64,000 nucleotides of DNA from Massilia sp. Bi118. Lineage in GTDB: Bacteria; Pseudomonadota; Gammaproteobacteria; Burkholderiales; Burkholderiaceae_D. Positions 44,781 to 53,845 of this stretch are shown piece by piece. A program made the position numbers and the translations under genes. The notes beneath the pieces were generated by a model. The model searched no databases. It was given only the letters and a program-made list of their open reading frames with translations, and had not been told where the DNA came from. The DNA is taken from positions 124,001-188,000 of the forward strand of contig NZ_CAKKMV010000011.1 of NCBI RefSeq assembly GCF_918697865.1. Reading direction: 5' to 3'. Positions within the stretch are counted from its first letter, which is position 1. Every line of letters starts with the position of its first letter.

Positions 44781-45956
44781 ATGACTCGAATTTCAGTAAC
44801 AGCTTCGATTTTCCGTATCGCTTCCGCGCTGCTGGCGGCGGCCATCGCCCTGCCCTCCTTCGCCGCGCCGGCCGCCGTGGCGCGCCCGGCAGCCGCAGCC
44901 GCCCTGCCGCAGACCCGCATGCAGCCGCTGCGCAATCTGGCCAGCGTCGAAGGCGTGCGCGAGAATCCGCTGGTCGGCTACGGCCTGGTCGTCGGCCTGA
45001 ACGGCAGCGGCGACTCGACCCAGGTGAAGTATTCGAGCCAGTCGGTCGTCAACATGCTCAAGCAGTTCGGCGTCAAGCTGCCGGAAGGCCAGGATGCGAA
45101 GAACAAGAACGTCGCTGCCGTGATGGTGTCGGCCGTGTTCCCGCCGGGTTACCGCCGCGGCCAGGCGATCGACGTGACCGTGTCCTCGCTGGGCGATGCG
45201 AAAAGCCTGCGCGGCGGCACCCTGCTGCTGACCCAGATGCGCGCGGCCGACAATGAGGTCTATGCGCTGGCCCAGGGCAACCTGGTGGTCGGCGGCCTGT
45301 CCGCCTCCGGCAAGAGCGGTTCCTCGGTTACGGTCAACACCCCGACCGGCGGCCGCATCCCGAACGGCGCCCAGATCGAGCGCGAGATCCCGACCGATTT
45401 CTCGACCCGTCAGCAGGTCGTGCTGCGCCTGCGCCACCCGAACTTCGACACCGCCACCAACGTCGTCGAGGCCATCAACCGCCGCTACGGCCAGGTCGCG
45501 ACCACCGCCGACGGCACCAGCGTCGAAGTGATTGCGCCGACCAATCCGACCGAGCGCGTAGCCTTCGTGGCCAAGCTGGAAAACATGCCGGTCGAAGCCG
45601 GCCTGGAAGTGCCGAAGGTCGTGTTCAACTCGCGCACGGGCACCGTGGTGATCTCCGACGGCCTGCGCGTGAAGTCGGCCGCCATCACCCATGGCGCGCT
45701 CAAGGTCGTGATCTCGGAAAGCTCGATGGTCAGCCAGCCGGGTCCCTTCTCGAAGGGCCAGACGCAGGTGACGCCGCAATCGAAGGTCAGCGTGGACCAG
45801 GGCTCGGGCCAGATGTTCCACTGGCCGGCCGGCGCCAAGCTGCAGACCATCATCGACGTGGTCAACAGCCTGGGCGCGTCGCCGGACGACATCATGGCGA
45901 TCCTGCAGGCGCTGGACCAGGCCGGCGCAATCGAAGGCGAACTGGTGGTGATCTGA
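44781..45956 (+). CDS. flgI: P-ring protein FlgI
   Basis: 391 residues with a signal peptide (cleavage after about SFA/APAA). Core segments include [18 protein letters not shown] and [17 protein letters not shown], ending [16 protein letters not shown]. It builds the peptidoglycan ring with the help of FlgA. Overlap with flgH is small (8-base gap). Confidence 0.95.
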   Translation: MTRISVTASIFRIASALLAAAIALPSFAAPAAVARPAAAAALPQTRMQPLRNLASVEGVRENPLVGYGLVVGLNGSGDSTQVKYSSQSVVNMLKQFGVKLPEGQDAKNKNVAAVMVSAVFPPGYRRGQAIDVTVSSLGDAKSLRGGTLLLTQMRAADNEVYALAQGNLVVGGLSASGKSGSSVTVNTPTGGRIPNGAQIEREIPTDFSTRQQVVLRLRHPNFDTATNVVEAINRRYGQVATTADGTSVEVIAPTNPTERVAFVAKLENMPVEAGLEVPKVVFNSRTGTVVISDGLRVKSAAITHGALKVVISESSMVSQPGPFSKGQTQVTPQSKVSVDQGSGQMFHWPAGAKLQTIIDVVNSLGASPDDIMAILQALDQAGAIEGELVVI

Positions 45957-45958
45957 TC

Positions 45959-46306
45959 ATGCTCGACAAACTGAACCCGCTGAACGCACAGGCGCAAGCC
46001 GCCGAGTCCTCCGCTCTGGAAAAAGTGGCGCGCGCCGCCGACAAGCCCGATCCTGCCTATGTCAAGCAGGCCACCAAGGCCGCGGTCGAATTCGAAAGCT
46101 TCTTCATCCAGAACATGCTGCACCAGATGCGCGAAAGCGCGAAGACCCTGGCGCCCGAAGACAGCCCGACCAAGGACCCGGTCAACAGCGACATGATCGA
46201 CATGGCCGACAAACTGCTGTCCGGCCACATGGCGGGCCAGCGCGCTTTCGGCGTGGCGGACGCGATTCTCAAACAATTGTTGCCGCAGGGACTTAATAAA
46301 GGCTGA
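45959..46306 (+). CDS. flgJ: Rod cap FlgJ, N-terminal domain only
   Basis: 115 residues. The rod-capping part of FlgJ is complete: AAVEFESFFIQNMLHQMRE and then MADKLLSGHMAGQRAFGVAD. The C-terminal muramidase that FlgJ has in E. coli is missing; it is encoded separately at 38348-39082. The ATG is two bases after the flgI stop. Rod-cap only FlgJ copies are known in other bacteria. Confidence 0.92.
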   Translation: MLDKLNPLNAQAQAAESSALEKVARAADKPDPAYVKQATKAAVEFESFFIQNMLHQMRESAKTLAPEDSPTKDPVNSDMIDMADKLLSGHMAGQRAFGVADAILKQLLPQGLNKG

Positions 46307-46353
46307 TGAACGGTCGCCTGTAGTTACTGATACCGCACAAGAAAGACGCGCAC

Positions 46354-47724
46354 ATGAGCATCCTGAACAACGCACTGTCCGGCGCCCTGGCCTCCCAGCT
46401 GGCACTCTCCTCGAGCAGCCAGAACATCGCCAACCTGCAGACCAAGGGCTATACCCGCCAGGCTGCGCTGCTGAGCGCCGTCGCGCCGGCGGCCGGCTCG
46501 ACCCAGGCCGGCAATGGCGTGCGCATCACCTCGCTGCTGCGCTTCTCGGACAACTACAAGACCCAACAGCTGTGGCGCACCGCGTCCGACCTCGGCCAGC
46601 ATGCCCAGACCCAGCCCTACATGACCCAGCTGGAAACCGTGATGGGCAACGACGACGCCAACCTGTCCGGCGGCATCGACAAATTCTTCGCGGCCCTGAA
46701 CGCGGTGGCCGGCGTCGACCCGACCTCGACCCCGCTGCGACAGCAGGTCGTGACCGCGGCCGGCCTGCTGGCCCAGCGTTTCAATAGCCTGAACAACGTC
46801 TACAACTCGCAGCTGCAGTCGGTGCGCCAGCAGCGCACCGCGATCGTCGACTCGGCCAACACCGCGATCGCCGCGATCGCCTCGCTGAACGGCCGCATCG
46901 CCAACGCCAACGCCACCGGCAGCAATGCTTCCTCGCTGATCGACCAGCGCGACCAGGCGATCGACAGCCTGGCCAGCCAGATGGGCCTCGAAGTCAGCGA
47001 CCAGCCGGACGGCACCCGCAACGTCTCGCTGAAGACCGGCCAGGCGCTGGTGCTGGGCGGCGTGGCCGGCAAGCTGGCCGTCAGCGGCGGCGCCGACCAG
47101 GCCTTCAGCCTGACCTTCGCCGGCACCACCTTCGACCTCGACGTGACCCGCGCCGGCGGCCAGCTGGGCGGCCTCACGACCTACGAGAAGGACGTGCTGC
47201 TGCCGATGCAGAACAACGTGGCCGAGATGGCCAGGCAGATCGCCGACAAGGTCAACGCCCAGCTGGCGCTCGGCAAGACCATGGACGGCAACCCGGGCAA
47301 GCCGCTGTTCGTCTACAACACCGGCAGCACCTCGAACATGCTGCAGGTGGCGAGCGGCTTCCAGACCGCCGACCTGGCCTTCTCCGGCGACGGCACGCCC
47401 GGCGATACCGGCAACCTGCAGAAGCTGGCCGACATCAAGAACCAGACCCTCACCCTCACCGGCCTCGGCTCGGTGCTGCTGAGCGACGCCGACACCCAGC
47501 TGGTCGGCAAGCTGGCCGTCGACAGCCAGCAGAACAAGGGCGCGCTCGACACCTTCCAGACCATGCGCCAGCAGGCCGAGGCGGACTGGCAGTCGACCAG
47601 CGGCGTCAACCAGGACGAAGAAGCGGTGAACCTGGTCGAATACCAGAATATGTACCAGGCCAACATGAAGGTGATGTCGGTCGCGAACGCGCTGTTCGAC
47701 GCCACCCTGGCGATGATGGGCTAA
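46354..47724 (+). CDS. flgK: Hook-filament junction protein FlgK
   Basis: 456 residues, HAP1. N-terminal NALSGALASQLALSSSSQN and the following NIANLQTKGYTRQ are the export and coil motif. The C-terminus with EEAVNLVEYQNMYQANMK and VMSVANALFDATL is conserved. Short for FlgK, as in lateral systems (LfgK). The chaperone FlgN is encoded at 37933. Confidence 0.93.
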   Translation: MSILNNALSGALASQLALSSSSQNIANLQTKGYTRQAALLSAVAPAAGSTQAGNGVRITSLLRFSDNYKTQQLWRTASDLGQHAQTQPYMTQLETVMGNDDANLSGGIDKFFAALNAVAGVDPTSTPLRQQVVTAAGLLAQRFNSLNNVYNSQLQSVRQQRTAIVDSANTAIAAIASLNGRIANANATGSNASSLIDQRDQAIDSLASQMGLEVSDQPDGTRNVSLKTGQALVLGGVAGKLAVSGGADQAFSLTFAGTTFDLDVTRAGGQLGGLTTYEKDVLLPMQNNVAEMARQIADKVNAQLALGKTMDGNPGKPLFVYNTGSTSNMLQVASGFQTADLAFSGDGTPGDTGNLQKLADIKNQTLTLTGLGSVLLSDADTQLVGKLAVDSQQNKGALDTFQTMRQQAEADWQSTSGVNQDEEAVNLVEYQNMYQANMKVMSVANALFDATLAMMG

Positions 47725-47736
47725 AGGAAGAAGATC

Positions 47737-48648
47737 ATGCGTATCGCAACCGCGCAATACCAGGCGATGATGAATGCATCGCTGCAGAAGAACCAGACCC
47801 GCATCACCGAACTGACCGAGCAGATGGCCAACGGTAACCGCATCCAGGTGCCGTCCGACGATCCGGTCGACAGCGTGCGCATCTCGCGCCTGAAGCGCGA
47901 GGAGGCCGCCATCGACCAGTACCGCGACAACATCGCCGCGGTCAGCCAGCGCATGTCGAAGAACGAAGGCTACCTGAGCAACATGGTCAACGACATGAAC
48001 TCGGGCCGCGACCTGCTGGTCTGGGCCGCCGACGGCTCGAACGCCCCCGACGACCTGAACGCGATGGTGACTTCGCTGACCGCCCTGCGCGACAGCCTGA
48101 TGTACACCGCGAATTCGGTCGACCAGGAAGGCCGCACCATCTTCGCCGGCACCGTCACCAATGCCAGGCCGATCGCCTTCGACGCCGGCGCCCCGCTGGG
48201 CTCGCGCTACAGCTACGCCGGCAATACCAACGACCAGACCGTGGTGGTCGGCAACGGCATCACCCAGGTCGCGAACCAGAACGTGAATGGCCTGGAAAAG
48301 CTGCTGAACCAGCTCGACCAGACCATCGCCACGCTGTCGGCGCCGGGCGTGAGCGCCAACGACCCGGCCGTGCGCACGGTCGTCTCGAACAACCTGGACG
48401 GCTTCGACGACGCCATGGATCTGTTGTCGGGCAAGATCGCCGTGCTCGGCGGCCAGCAGAACATCCTCAAGACGATCGACGCCAACCACGAGAACGTCAG
48501 CCTGTCTAACCAGATGGCGATCACCAACATCGGCCAGCTCGACGTCGGCGCCGCCGCGATCGAATTGAACGGCTATTCGACCGCACTTCAGGCAAGCTAC
48601 AAGGCATACAGCAAGATCGGTAATCTCTCCCTGTTCGCAGCGCTCTGA
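47737..48648 (+). CDS. flgL: Hook-filament junction protein FlgL
   Basis: 303 residues, HAP3, flagellin-like. Start RIATAQYQAMMNASLQKN, then NGNRIQVPSDDPVDSVRI. The C-terminus (IELNGYSTALQASYKAYSK) matches FlgL. It overlaps the next gene by one base (TGATG). Confidence 0.93.
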   Translation: MRIATAQYQAMMNASLQKNQTRITELTEQMANGNRIQVPSDDPVDSVRISRLKREEAAIDQYRDNIAAVSQRMSKNEGYLSNMVNDMNSGRDLLVWAADGSNAPDDLNAMVTSLTALRDSLMYTANSVDQEGRTIFAGTVTNARPIAFDAGAPLGSRYSYAGNTNDQTVVVGNGITQVANQNVNGLEKLLNQLDQTIATLSAPGVSANDPAVRTVVSNNLDGFDDAMDLLSGKIAVLGGQQNILKTIDANHENVSLSNQMAITNIGQLDVGAAAIELNGYSTALQASYKAYSKIGNLSLFAAL

Positions 48649-49718
48649 TGGCAATGGATACAACGATTCGACCAACGACTGCCGGCGCCACCGGCAGCAC
48701 CCTCGGCACGCGCGCCAACGCCTCGGCGCGCCTGGTGCAATCGCGCGCTGCCGAGCCGGCAACGGACACCGCGACCGACAATAGCGCAGCCGGCGCCGCG
48801 CCCGCCGCCGCGCCGCTGCGCAGCCGGGCCGCCAGCATCGGCGGCGCACTGCAGGACCAGGTCGCACGCGCCCAGCAGGCCCTCGATTACCTCGACCAGG
48901 TGGCGGGCCAGCTGGAATCCGTGAAAGGCGAACTGAGCTCGCGTCTGGCCGGCGCCCGCTCCGCCACCCGCCAGCAAGCATCAAGCGCCCAGCTGAACAC
49001 CCAGGTGCGCCAGCTGGTCTCGACCCTCGCAGCGCGCCGCAAGAAAGCGGGCGGCGGCGTCGACAGCAACCTGAATTTCAGCAGCAAGCCGGCCGTCCAG
49101 CGCTTCCGCATCCACGGCCTCGATCTTGCTTCGCTGCGCAGCAGCGGCCCGCAAAGCCTGGCCTTCTCGGTCGGCGGCATCGGCGGCCCGCAACTGTCGG
49201 TGAACATCGACCCCAGCCAGACCGACGAAGAGATCGCCGCCGCCGTCAACCAGGCGCTGGCGCCGATGGGCGTGAACGCCGGCCTCGATGGCCAGGGCGG
49301 CTTCGTGTTCACCACGCCGGAAAGCAACTGGCCTGCGGTGAAGGACAGCATCGCGATCAGCGGCCGCGGCCGCGTGGGCACCGAAGAAGTCGCGCCCGAA
49401 CTGGCGCCGCAGCAGTGGACCGGCAACGGGGGAAATGGCAACGGCAGCGGCGACGCCCTCCGGGCCAGCCTGCGCGAAGTGGTGCAGGCCCTGGAACGCG
49501 TACGCCGCTCGCGCGATGCCGCCAGCAACGCGCTGTCGGCCGCCACGGTCGAAATGACCCAGGCCACTACGCCGCCGCCGGAAGCTCAGGACGCGGCGCA
49601 GGAATTCGCGACTACCGCGTCGAATCCGGATTATGAGTCGCTGCTGTCGCTGACTTCGGCGCTGGTGGGGGTGAGCCGGGAGCGGGTGCTGGCGCTGCTG
49701 GGCCTGAAACAAAGTTAG
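48648..49718 (+). CDS. Uncharacterised flagellar-operon protein (LafW position)
   Basis: 356 residues, translationally coupled to flgL by a shared base. A low-complexity start (alanine/threonine-rich to about residue 60), then a coiled-coil segment (QQALDYLDQVAGQLESVKG). A beta-rich middle (FRIHGLDLASLRSSGPQSL, SVNIDPSQTDEEIAAAVNQ) follows, and a helical end with LREVVQALERVRRSRDAA. In Flag-2 loci a gene of unclear role, lafW, follows lfgL. The position fits, but no sequence match could be tested. Probably secreted through the flagellar pathway (no Sec signal). Confidence 0.6.
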   Translation: MAMDTTIRPTTAGATGSTLGTRANASARLVQSRAAEPATDTATDNSAAGAAPAAAPLRSRAASIGGALQDQVARAQQALDYLDQVAGQLESVKGELSSRLAGARSATRQQASSAQLNTQVRQLVSTLAARRKKAGGGVDSNLNFSSKPAVQRFRIHGLDLASLRSSGPQSLAFSVGGIGGPQLSVNIDPSQTDEEIAAAVNQALAPMGVNAGLDGQGGFVFTTPESNWPAVKDSIAISGRGRVGTEEVAPELAPQQWTGNGGNGNGSGDALRASLREVVQALERVRRSRDAASNALSAATVEMTQATTPPPEAQDAAQEFATTASNPDYESLLSLTSALVGVSRERVLALLGLKQS

Positions 49719-49720
49719 CA

Positions 49721-49810
49721 CGTCGTTCCCGCGGAGGCGCCTCGCTGCGCGAGGCCCCAAGTTTTGCGAATACTCGACGAACTTGGGTCCCCGCCTTCGC
49801 GGGGACGACG
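49721..49810. repeat. REP-pair palindromic repeat, copy 3 (variant left arm)
   Basis: Outer bases CGTCGTTCCCGC and CGGGGACGACG, and the inner AAGTTTTGCGAATA / CGAACTTGGG, match the copy at 909-986. The left hairpin is replaced by a different one (GGCGCCTCGC / GCGCGAGGCCCC), which suggests loss and regain of a stem. It separates the flagellar locus from the convergent leftward operon. Confidence 0.85.
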
Positions 49811-49824
49811 TTCAGCTCAATCGG

Positions 49825-50577
49825 CTATCTGGGCTTCACACTGATCGTCGTCCCGCGCAAATCGATATCCCGGATCTCCACGCTGCCAAAGCTCGGCCCC
49901 GGCGCGCTCCCCACGCGAATATTCTTGAAAGCGATCTCGCCGATGGTACTCGGCATGCGCAGCGTGATCGACCCGTCCTTGTTCACCACCGCGTGCGAAT
50001 TCGCGGCATCGTAGGTCACGCCACGCACTGTGGTGTCGGCCGACAGGAACATCGCCAGCGGATTGAAGACCTGTACCAGTTCGCCCAGCACGCGCACCCC
50101 GCCGTCCGGCAGCGTGTGCGCCGTGTTCTGCGCGGTGTGGGTACCGGCCATGGCGGTCAGCGAGGCCAGGCGCTGGTCCAGCTGGCGGGCCTGGTCGCGC
50201 AGCGCGTCGTCGTCGCGGCCCTGGGCCATGATCTCGCCCAGCTCCTCGTCGGACAGTTCGCGCAGCGAGCGTTCGCCCAGCGCGCGGGTCGAGACCGCGG
50301 CGGCCGGCGCCGCCGTCACCGCGGCGTAGGCGTGCAAGGGTCCCAGCAAGGCCGTCGCCAGCGCCGCCGCCATCCTCAGGTTGCGCTGGCGCCGGATCGC
50401 GCCGCGCACCTGGGCTTCGGTGATCAGCTTCATGTCGGCCAGGATCTCGCCCAGCCGTCGGCCGCTCTTGCCCTGCTCGCGGATTGCCGCGTCCAGCTGG
50501 TCTTCCGAGATCAGCTTCTTGCCGAGCAGGATCTGCCCGAGCTGCGATTTCTCGCGGGTCTGCGTGCTCCAGTTCAT
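49825..50577 (-). CDS. Membrane protein with MshEN/T2SE-N-like domain and export motif
   Basis: 250 residues. Residues of about 10-62 carry two repeats, LGQILLGKKLISEDQLDAAI and LGEILADMKLITEAQVRGAI, each ending in a Q. This is the pattern of the GspE/MshE N-terminal domain, which in MshE binds c-di-GMP. Residues of about 66-88 are a TM helix. LSDEELGEIMAQGRDD follows at about 107. The C-terminus (SVEIRDIDLRGTTISV) is related to the end of the secreted protein at 58977 (EMKDIKLQGTTVYIW). It is the last gene of the C39 operon. Ribosome binding site GAGGG before the ATG. Function unknown; a regulator or anchor is possible. Confidence 0.7.
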   Translation of the reverse strand: MNWSTQTREKSQLGQILLGKKLISEDQLDAAIREQGKSGRRLGEILADMKLITEAQVRGAIRRQRNLRMAAALATALLGPLHAYAAVTAAPAAAVSTRALGERSLRELSDEELGEIMAQGRDDDALRDQARQLDQRLASLTAMAGTHTAQNTAHTLPDGGVRVLGELVQVFNPLAMFLSADTTVRGVTYDAANSHAVVNKDGSITLRMPSTIGEIAFKNIRVGSAPGPSFGSVEIRDIDLRGTTISVKPR

Positions 50578-50599
50578 CGCCCTGCCCTCCCCTCAGGTT

Positions 50600-51169
50600 T
50601 TATTGGCCGCCCGCCTGGCCGACCGCCGCGCGCAGGCGCAGGCCCACGCGGTTCTGCAGCTCCGTCATCTTCGGCTGGATCTGCGGGCCGTTGGCCTTGG
50701 CCACGTTGTCGCCAACCGTCTTCTTCATTTCCGGCACCAGACCCTCGAACTTGGCCAGCACCGGCGATTCGAGGATGTCGGCCAGCTGCTTCAGCTCTTC
50801 AAGGCTGAACTTCTGCGCCAGCAGCGGCGCCACACTGGACTGCACCACCGACTGAGTGCTGACGCGCAGCGGCGGCGCTTCCTTCTCGAGGAAGGCGGTC
50901 GCTTCCGCCGTCACGTCCTTCATCGCCGCTTCCTGTTTTTCGGCCGGCACCCGGCTGGTCACCACCACGCGCGACTGGCGCACCATCTCGGCCACCGGCG
51001 CCTGCAGCATCTGCAGGCCGACGTTCTCGAGCGCCATCTTGGCCAGGACGCGGTTCACAACCGCCTGCTTCTCGGCCGGCACGGCGGGCGCCGCCTGGGC
51101 GCAGGCGCTGCCGCCGAAGACCAGGCCCAGGGCCACCGCGGTTACAGACATCGATCGGGACATGCTCAT
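50600..51169 (-). CDS. DUF2059-like secreted protein
   Basis: 189 residues with a signal peptide (ends SACAQA). The ATG at 51169 (GGAG seven bases before) is preferred to a GTG two codons earlier. The body is helical: EKQEAAMKDVTAEATAFLEK, then LEELKQLADILESPVLAKFE, in the style of DUF2059 periplasmic proteins. Its stop is 22 bases before the MshEN-type gene. The family role is unknown. Confidence 0.65.
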   Translation of the reverse strand: MSMSRSMSVTAVALGLVFGGSACAQAAPAVPAEKQAVVNRVLAKMALENVGLQMLQAPVAEMVRQSRVVVTSRVPAEKQEAAMKDVTAEATAFLEKEAPPLRVSTQSVVQSSVAPLLAQKFSLEELKQLADILESPVLAKFEGLVPEMKKTVGDNVAKANGPQIQPKMTELQNRVGLRLRAAVGQAGGQ

Positions 51170-51190
51170 CACCACACTCCAGGTAAAAGT

Positions 51191-52789
51191 TCAGAACGGG
51201 CGCACGTAGGACGCGCCAAAGTACCGCACGATCAGACTGCCCGACACGGTGGTCGCCGCATACGGGTTGTAGATCAGGTTGAAGAAATCGTCGCAGTTCA
51301 GGTTGCAGTTGCTGCGGGCCGGGATGTTGTAGCTGCCCTTGATGTAGCTGCCCGTGACGTTGATCTCGGCGCCGCTGTCGAACTTGTAGCGCAGGCCCAG
51401 GCTCTTCAGCTTGGTGTCCGGCAGCGGGGCCAGGAGACTCATCTGGTTGCCCGGGATCGAACTCTTGCGCGGCTCGTAGCCGGCGCGCAGCGAGAGCTTT
51501 TTCGTCACGTTGATCTGGGTGCCGAAGCTGTAGTTGACCACGCTCTTGAAGCCCATCTTGAAGGTCGCCTGGTGCGAGTTCGCATAGCCGAACAGGCGCG
51601 CCATCTCGAGCAGCTTGACGCTCTGGTCGAATTCGAAGGTCAGCTGGTTCCACTTGTTCCAGTCGGCGTAGCTGACGTCGGCGTTCAGCTGCACGTAGTC
51701 GGTGGCCATCAGCTTGATGCCGGCCTGGACCCGCCACGGGAAGGGAATCTTGGCGGTCATGTTCCCGCTCTGGTACTCGGGGATCTCGGCCGGCATGCCG
51801 GTGACGGCGCCGACGATGGGTCCGAGCAGGCTCGAATTCAGCCCGCGCACGAAGCTGCGCAGCATCGGATCGGCGTGGACCATGTACTGGCCGCGGAAAG
51901 TGGTGTCGCTGCCGCCCTGGTACACCAGCCCGAGCGCGATCCACTTCTTCGGCTCCCACAGGATGCCGATGTTGAAGGTCGGATCGAAGGAGGCGTGCAT
52001 GTCGAAGTCGATGTTGGCCGCGCGCTTGAACGGGTCGACCATGCCTTCCGGGCCGCCGCCGCACAGGCCGAAGGTGAGCGTGTCGATCACCGTGCCGTTA
52101 CCGTCCGGGCACATCGCCTTTTGTAGCTGGCCGACGGTGCCGAGCAGCTTGTTGGGCGCGCGGAAGTCGGTGTTGATCGCGAAGTTCGTGTACGCGATCG
52201 GCACCGCCAGGCCGATGCGCAGCGTGTCCGAGACTTTATAGGCGGCGGTCGGCGACAGGTAGTTCAGGCGCTGCAGCTGGATCAGGCGGCCGTCGAAGCG
52301 CGCAGGGTCGTTCGGGTCCTTGGTGCGGTCCACGCTCATCGCCTGCGACAGGTAGACCAGGGTGCCGAAGGTCCAGTTGGAACCGGGCGCGTTGTACGAG
52401 AAGCCCAGCCCAGGCACCGCCACCGCCGGCAGGCGCGCCTTCGGGATGCCGATGAAGGGCAGCGCCACCGCCTGCCGCACCGGTCCGGAAGATGTGCCGT
52501 TGATCGGGTCGTCCTTGAAGCCGCCGATGTCGATGTCGGGCGCGGTCACGAACTTGTTCGGGTTGCGGATCGACGCCACGAAGAGGGTGTCGATGTGGTG
52601 GCTGCCGGTCAGGCGCGCCAGGCCGGCCGGGTTGAAGTGGATCGACTCGATCCCGGGCGGATCGGCCGTCACCGCATTCCCCATCGCCATCGCGGTCGGG
52701 CTGGTGGCCAGGTTGTCGGTCACGCCTGCGCGCGCCGCCGGCGCGAGCACGGACAATCCTGCGGCGATGGCGAGCAGGCGGCGCATCAT
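51191..52789 (-). CDS. FadL/OmpP1-type outer membrane protein
   Basis: 532 residues with a signal peptide (ends ARA). It begins with TDNLATSPTAMAMGNAVTAD and NPAGLARLTGSHH, the N-terminal plug of FadL/TodX-type channels. Alternating beta strands follow and the C-terminus ends in YVRPF, with the terminal phenylalanine used by the Bam machine. Four cysteines around SNCNLNCDDFF and CPDG/LCGGG are uncommon for this family. Overlaps the upstream gene by four bases. Confidence 0.8.
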   Translation of the reverse strand: MMRRLLAIAAGLSVLAPAARAGVTDNLATSPTAMAMGNAVTADPPGIESIHFNPAGLARLTGSHHIDTLFVASIRNPNKFVTAPDIDIGGFKDDPINGTSSGPVRQAVALPFIGIPKARLPAVAVPGLGFSYNAPGSNWTFGTLVYLSQAMSVDRTKDPNDPARFDGRLIQLQRLNYLSPTAAYKVSDTLRIGLAVPIAYTNFAINTDFRAPNKLLGTVGQLQKAMCPDGNGTVIDTLTFGLCGGGPEGMVDPFKRAANIDFDMHASFDPTFNIGILWEPKKWIALGLVYQGGSDTTFRGQYMVHADPMLRSFVRGLNSSLLGPIVGAVTGMPAEIPEYQSGNMTAKIPFPWRVQAGIKLMATDYVQLNADVSYADWNKWNQLTFEFDQSVKLLEMARLFGYANSHQATFKMGFKSVVNYSFGTQINVTKKLSLRAGYEPRKSSIPGNQMSLLAPLPDTKLKSLGLRYKFDSGAEINVTGSYIKGSYNIPARSNCNLNCDDFFNLIYNPYAATTVSGSLIVRYFGASYVRPF

Positions 52790-53820
52790 TTCAGCAGCAG
52801 CGGCACGCTCATGGTCAGCGACAGGTTCGGCGCCGACGCCGTCAGGCCCGCGCCGACGGTGACGTTGACCGTGGTCTTGGGCGTGAAGCGGTAGCCGAGG
52901 CCGATCGACAGGATGCCGGCGCTCTGGGTCTGGGTCTGCGCCTTGGCCAGCTCACCGGCGGCGTTCTCGAAGGTCAGGGTGGAGCGCGCCGAGATCGATT
53001 CCTGGAACGAGAACGAGGTCGTGATCTTGTACGACAGCGCGTAGGCGAAGCCGAGGCCGAAGCCGAAGCTGGCGCCCGGCTTCACTTCGCGCAGCGTGGC
53101 GCCGGACAGTTGCTGGTGCAGGTGCTTGGCCTTCAGGCCGTAGCCGACGTTGACGGAGCCGAACAGCGCGACCGGATCGACGATGCGGGTCACGTTGGCG
53201 CCCAGGCTGAAGGTGTTGATGCCGGCGCCGGTGGCGAGGCCCTTTTCGCTGTCGACCTTGAACGGGCTTTCGCCGGTCGCCAGGCGCACGCCGCTGGTCA
53301 CGGTGACCGTCGGCTCGTCGCGCTTGACTTCGAGCGGCTGCCAGCGCACGTTCAGGCCCAGGTCGCCGAGCGTGTGCGAGACACCCGAGTAGCCGGCGTT
53401 GTCCGCGTAGCGGCTGATGAAGGGCATGACGACGTTGGCGGTCAGGTTGTTGCGCACGCCGTAGTCGAGCATCAGGGTGTTGGTGACGGTGTGCGAGCTG
53501 CTGTTCTCGATCGAGAACAGGGTCGCCAGGCCGGAGCTCAGGTCGGTGTTGATCTTGTCCTGGCCGATGTAGGCGTAATTCAGCTCGTAGTTCAGCTGCA
53601 CCTGCCCCTTGCGGATCAGCGAATACTGCTTGTCGACGGCGGTCAGGGTCTCCTTCAGCAGCGTGGTGTTGTCGGCATCGCCCTCCTTCTTGGCCAGGGC
53701 GTCGCGCACTGCATCGGAAGACGGCGCACTGGTTGCAGGCGTGGACGACTGCTGGGCAAAGGCCAGGGGTTGCAGGAACAGGCTGCATACGGCCAAGGCC
53801 AGCAGGGAACGGATCTTCAT
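52786..53820 (-). CDS. Outer membrane beta-barrel, MetA-pathway-type
   Basis: 344 residues with a signal peptide (ends AFAQ). Repeated amphipathic beta strands (for example QVQLNYELNYAYIGQDKIN, and SLGANVTRIVDPVALFGS with NVGYGLKAKHLHQQL) suggest a beta-barrel of the transporter-of-phenol (Phenol_MetA_deg) type. It ends SLTMSVPLLLK, without the usual terminal aromatic residue. Second gene of the operon after the C39 peptidase. Confidence 0.65.
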   Translation of the reverse strand: MKIRSLLALAVCSLFLQPLAFAQQSSTPATSAPSSDAVRDALAKKEGDADNTTLLKETLTAVDKQYSLIRKGQVQLNYELNYAYIGQDKINTDLSSGLATLFSIENSSSHTVTNTLMLDYGVRNNLTANVVMPFISRYADNAGYSGVSHTLGDLGLNVRWQPLEVKRDEPTVTVTSGVRLATGESPFKVDSEKGLATGAGINTFSLGANVTRIVDPVALFGSVNVGYGLKAKHLHQQLSGATLREVKPGASFGFGLGFAYALSYKITTSFSFQESISARSTLTFENAAGELAKAQTQTQSAGILSIGLGYRFTPKTTVNVTVGAGLTASAPNLSLTMSVPLLLK

Positions 53821-53845
53821 TGGTGGTCCTTCGTGATTGGTCTGT

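Noticed and set aside
46324-48984. An 886-codon frame opposite flgK and flgL
   Set aside because: Shadow of high-GC genes; no ribosome binding site and no known domain.
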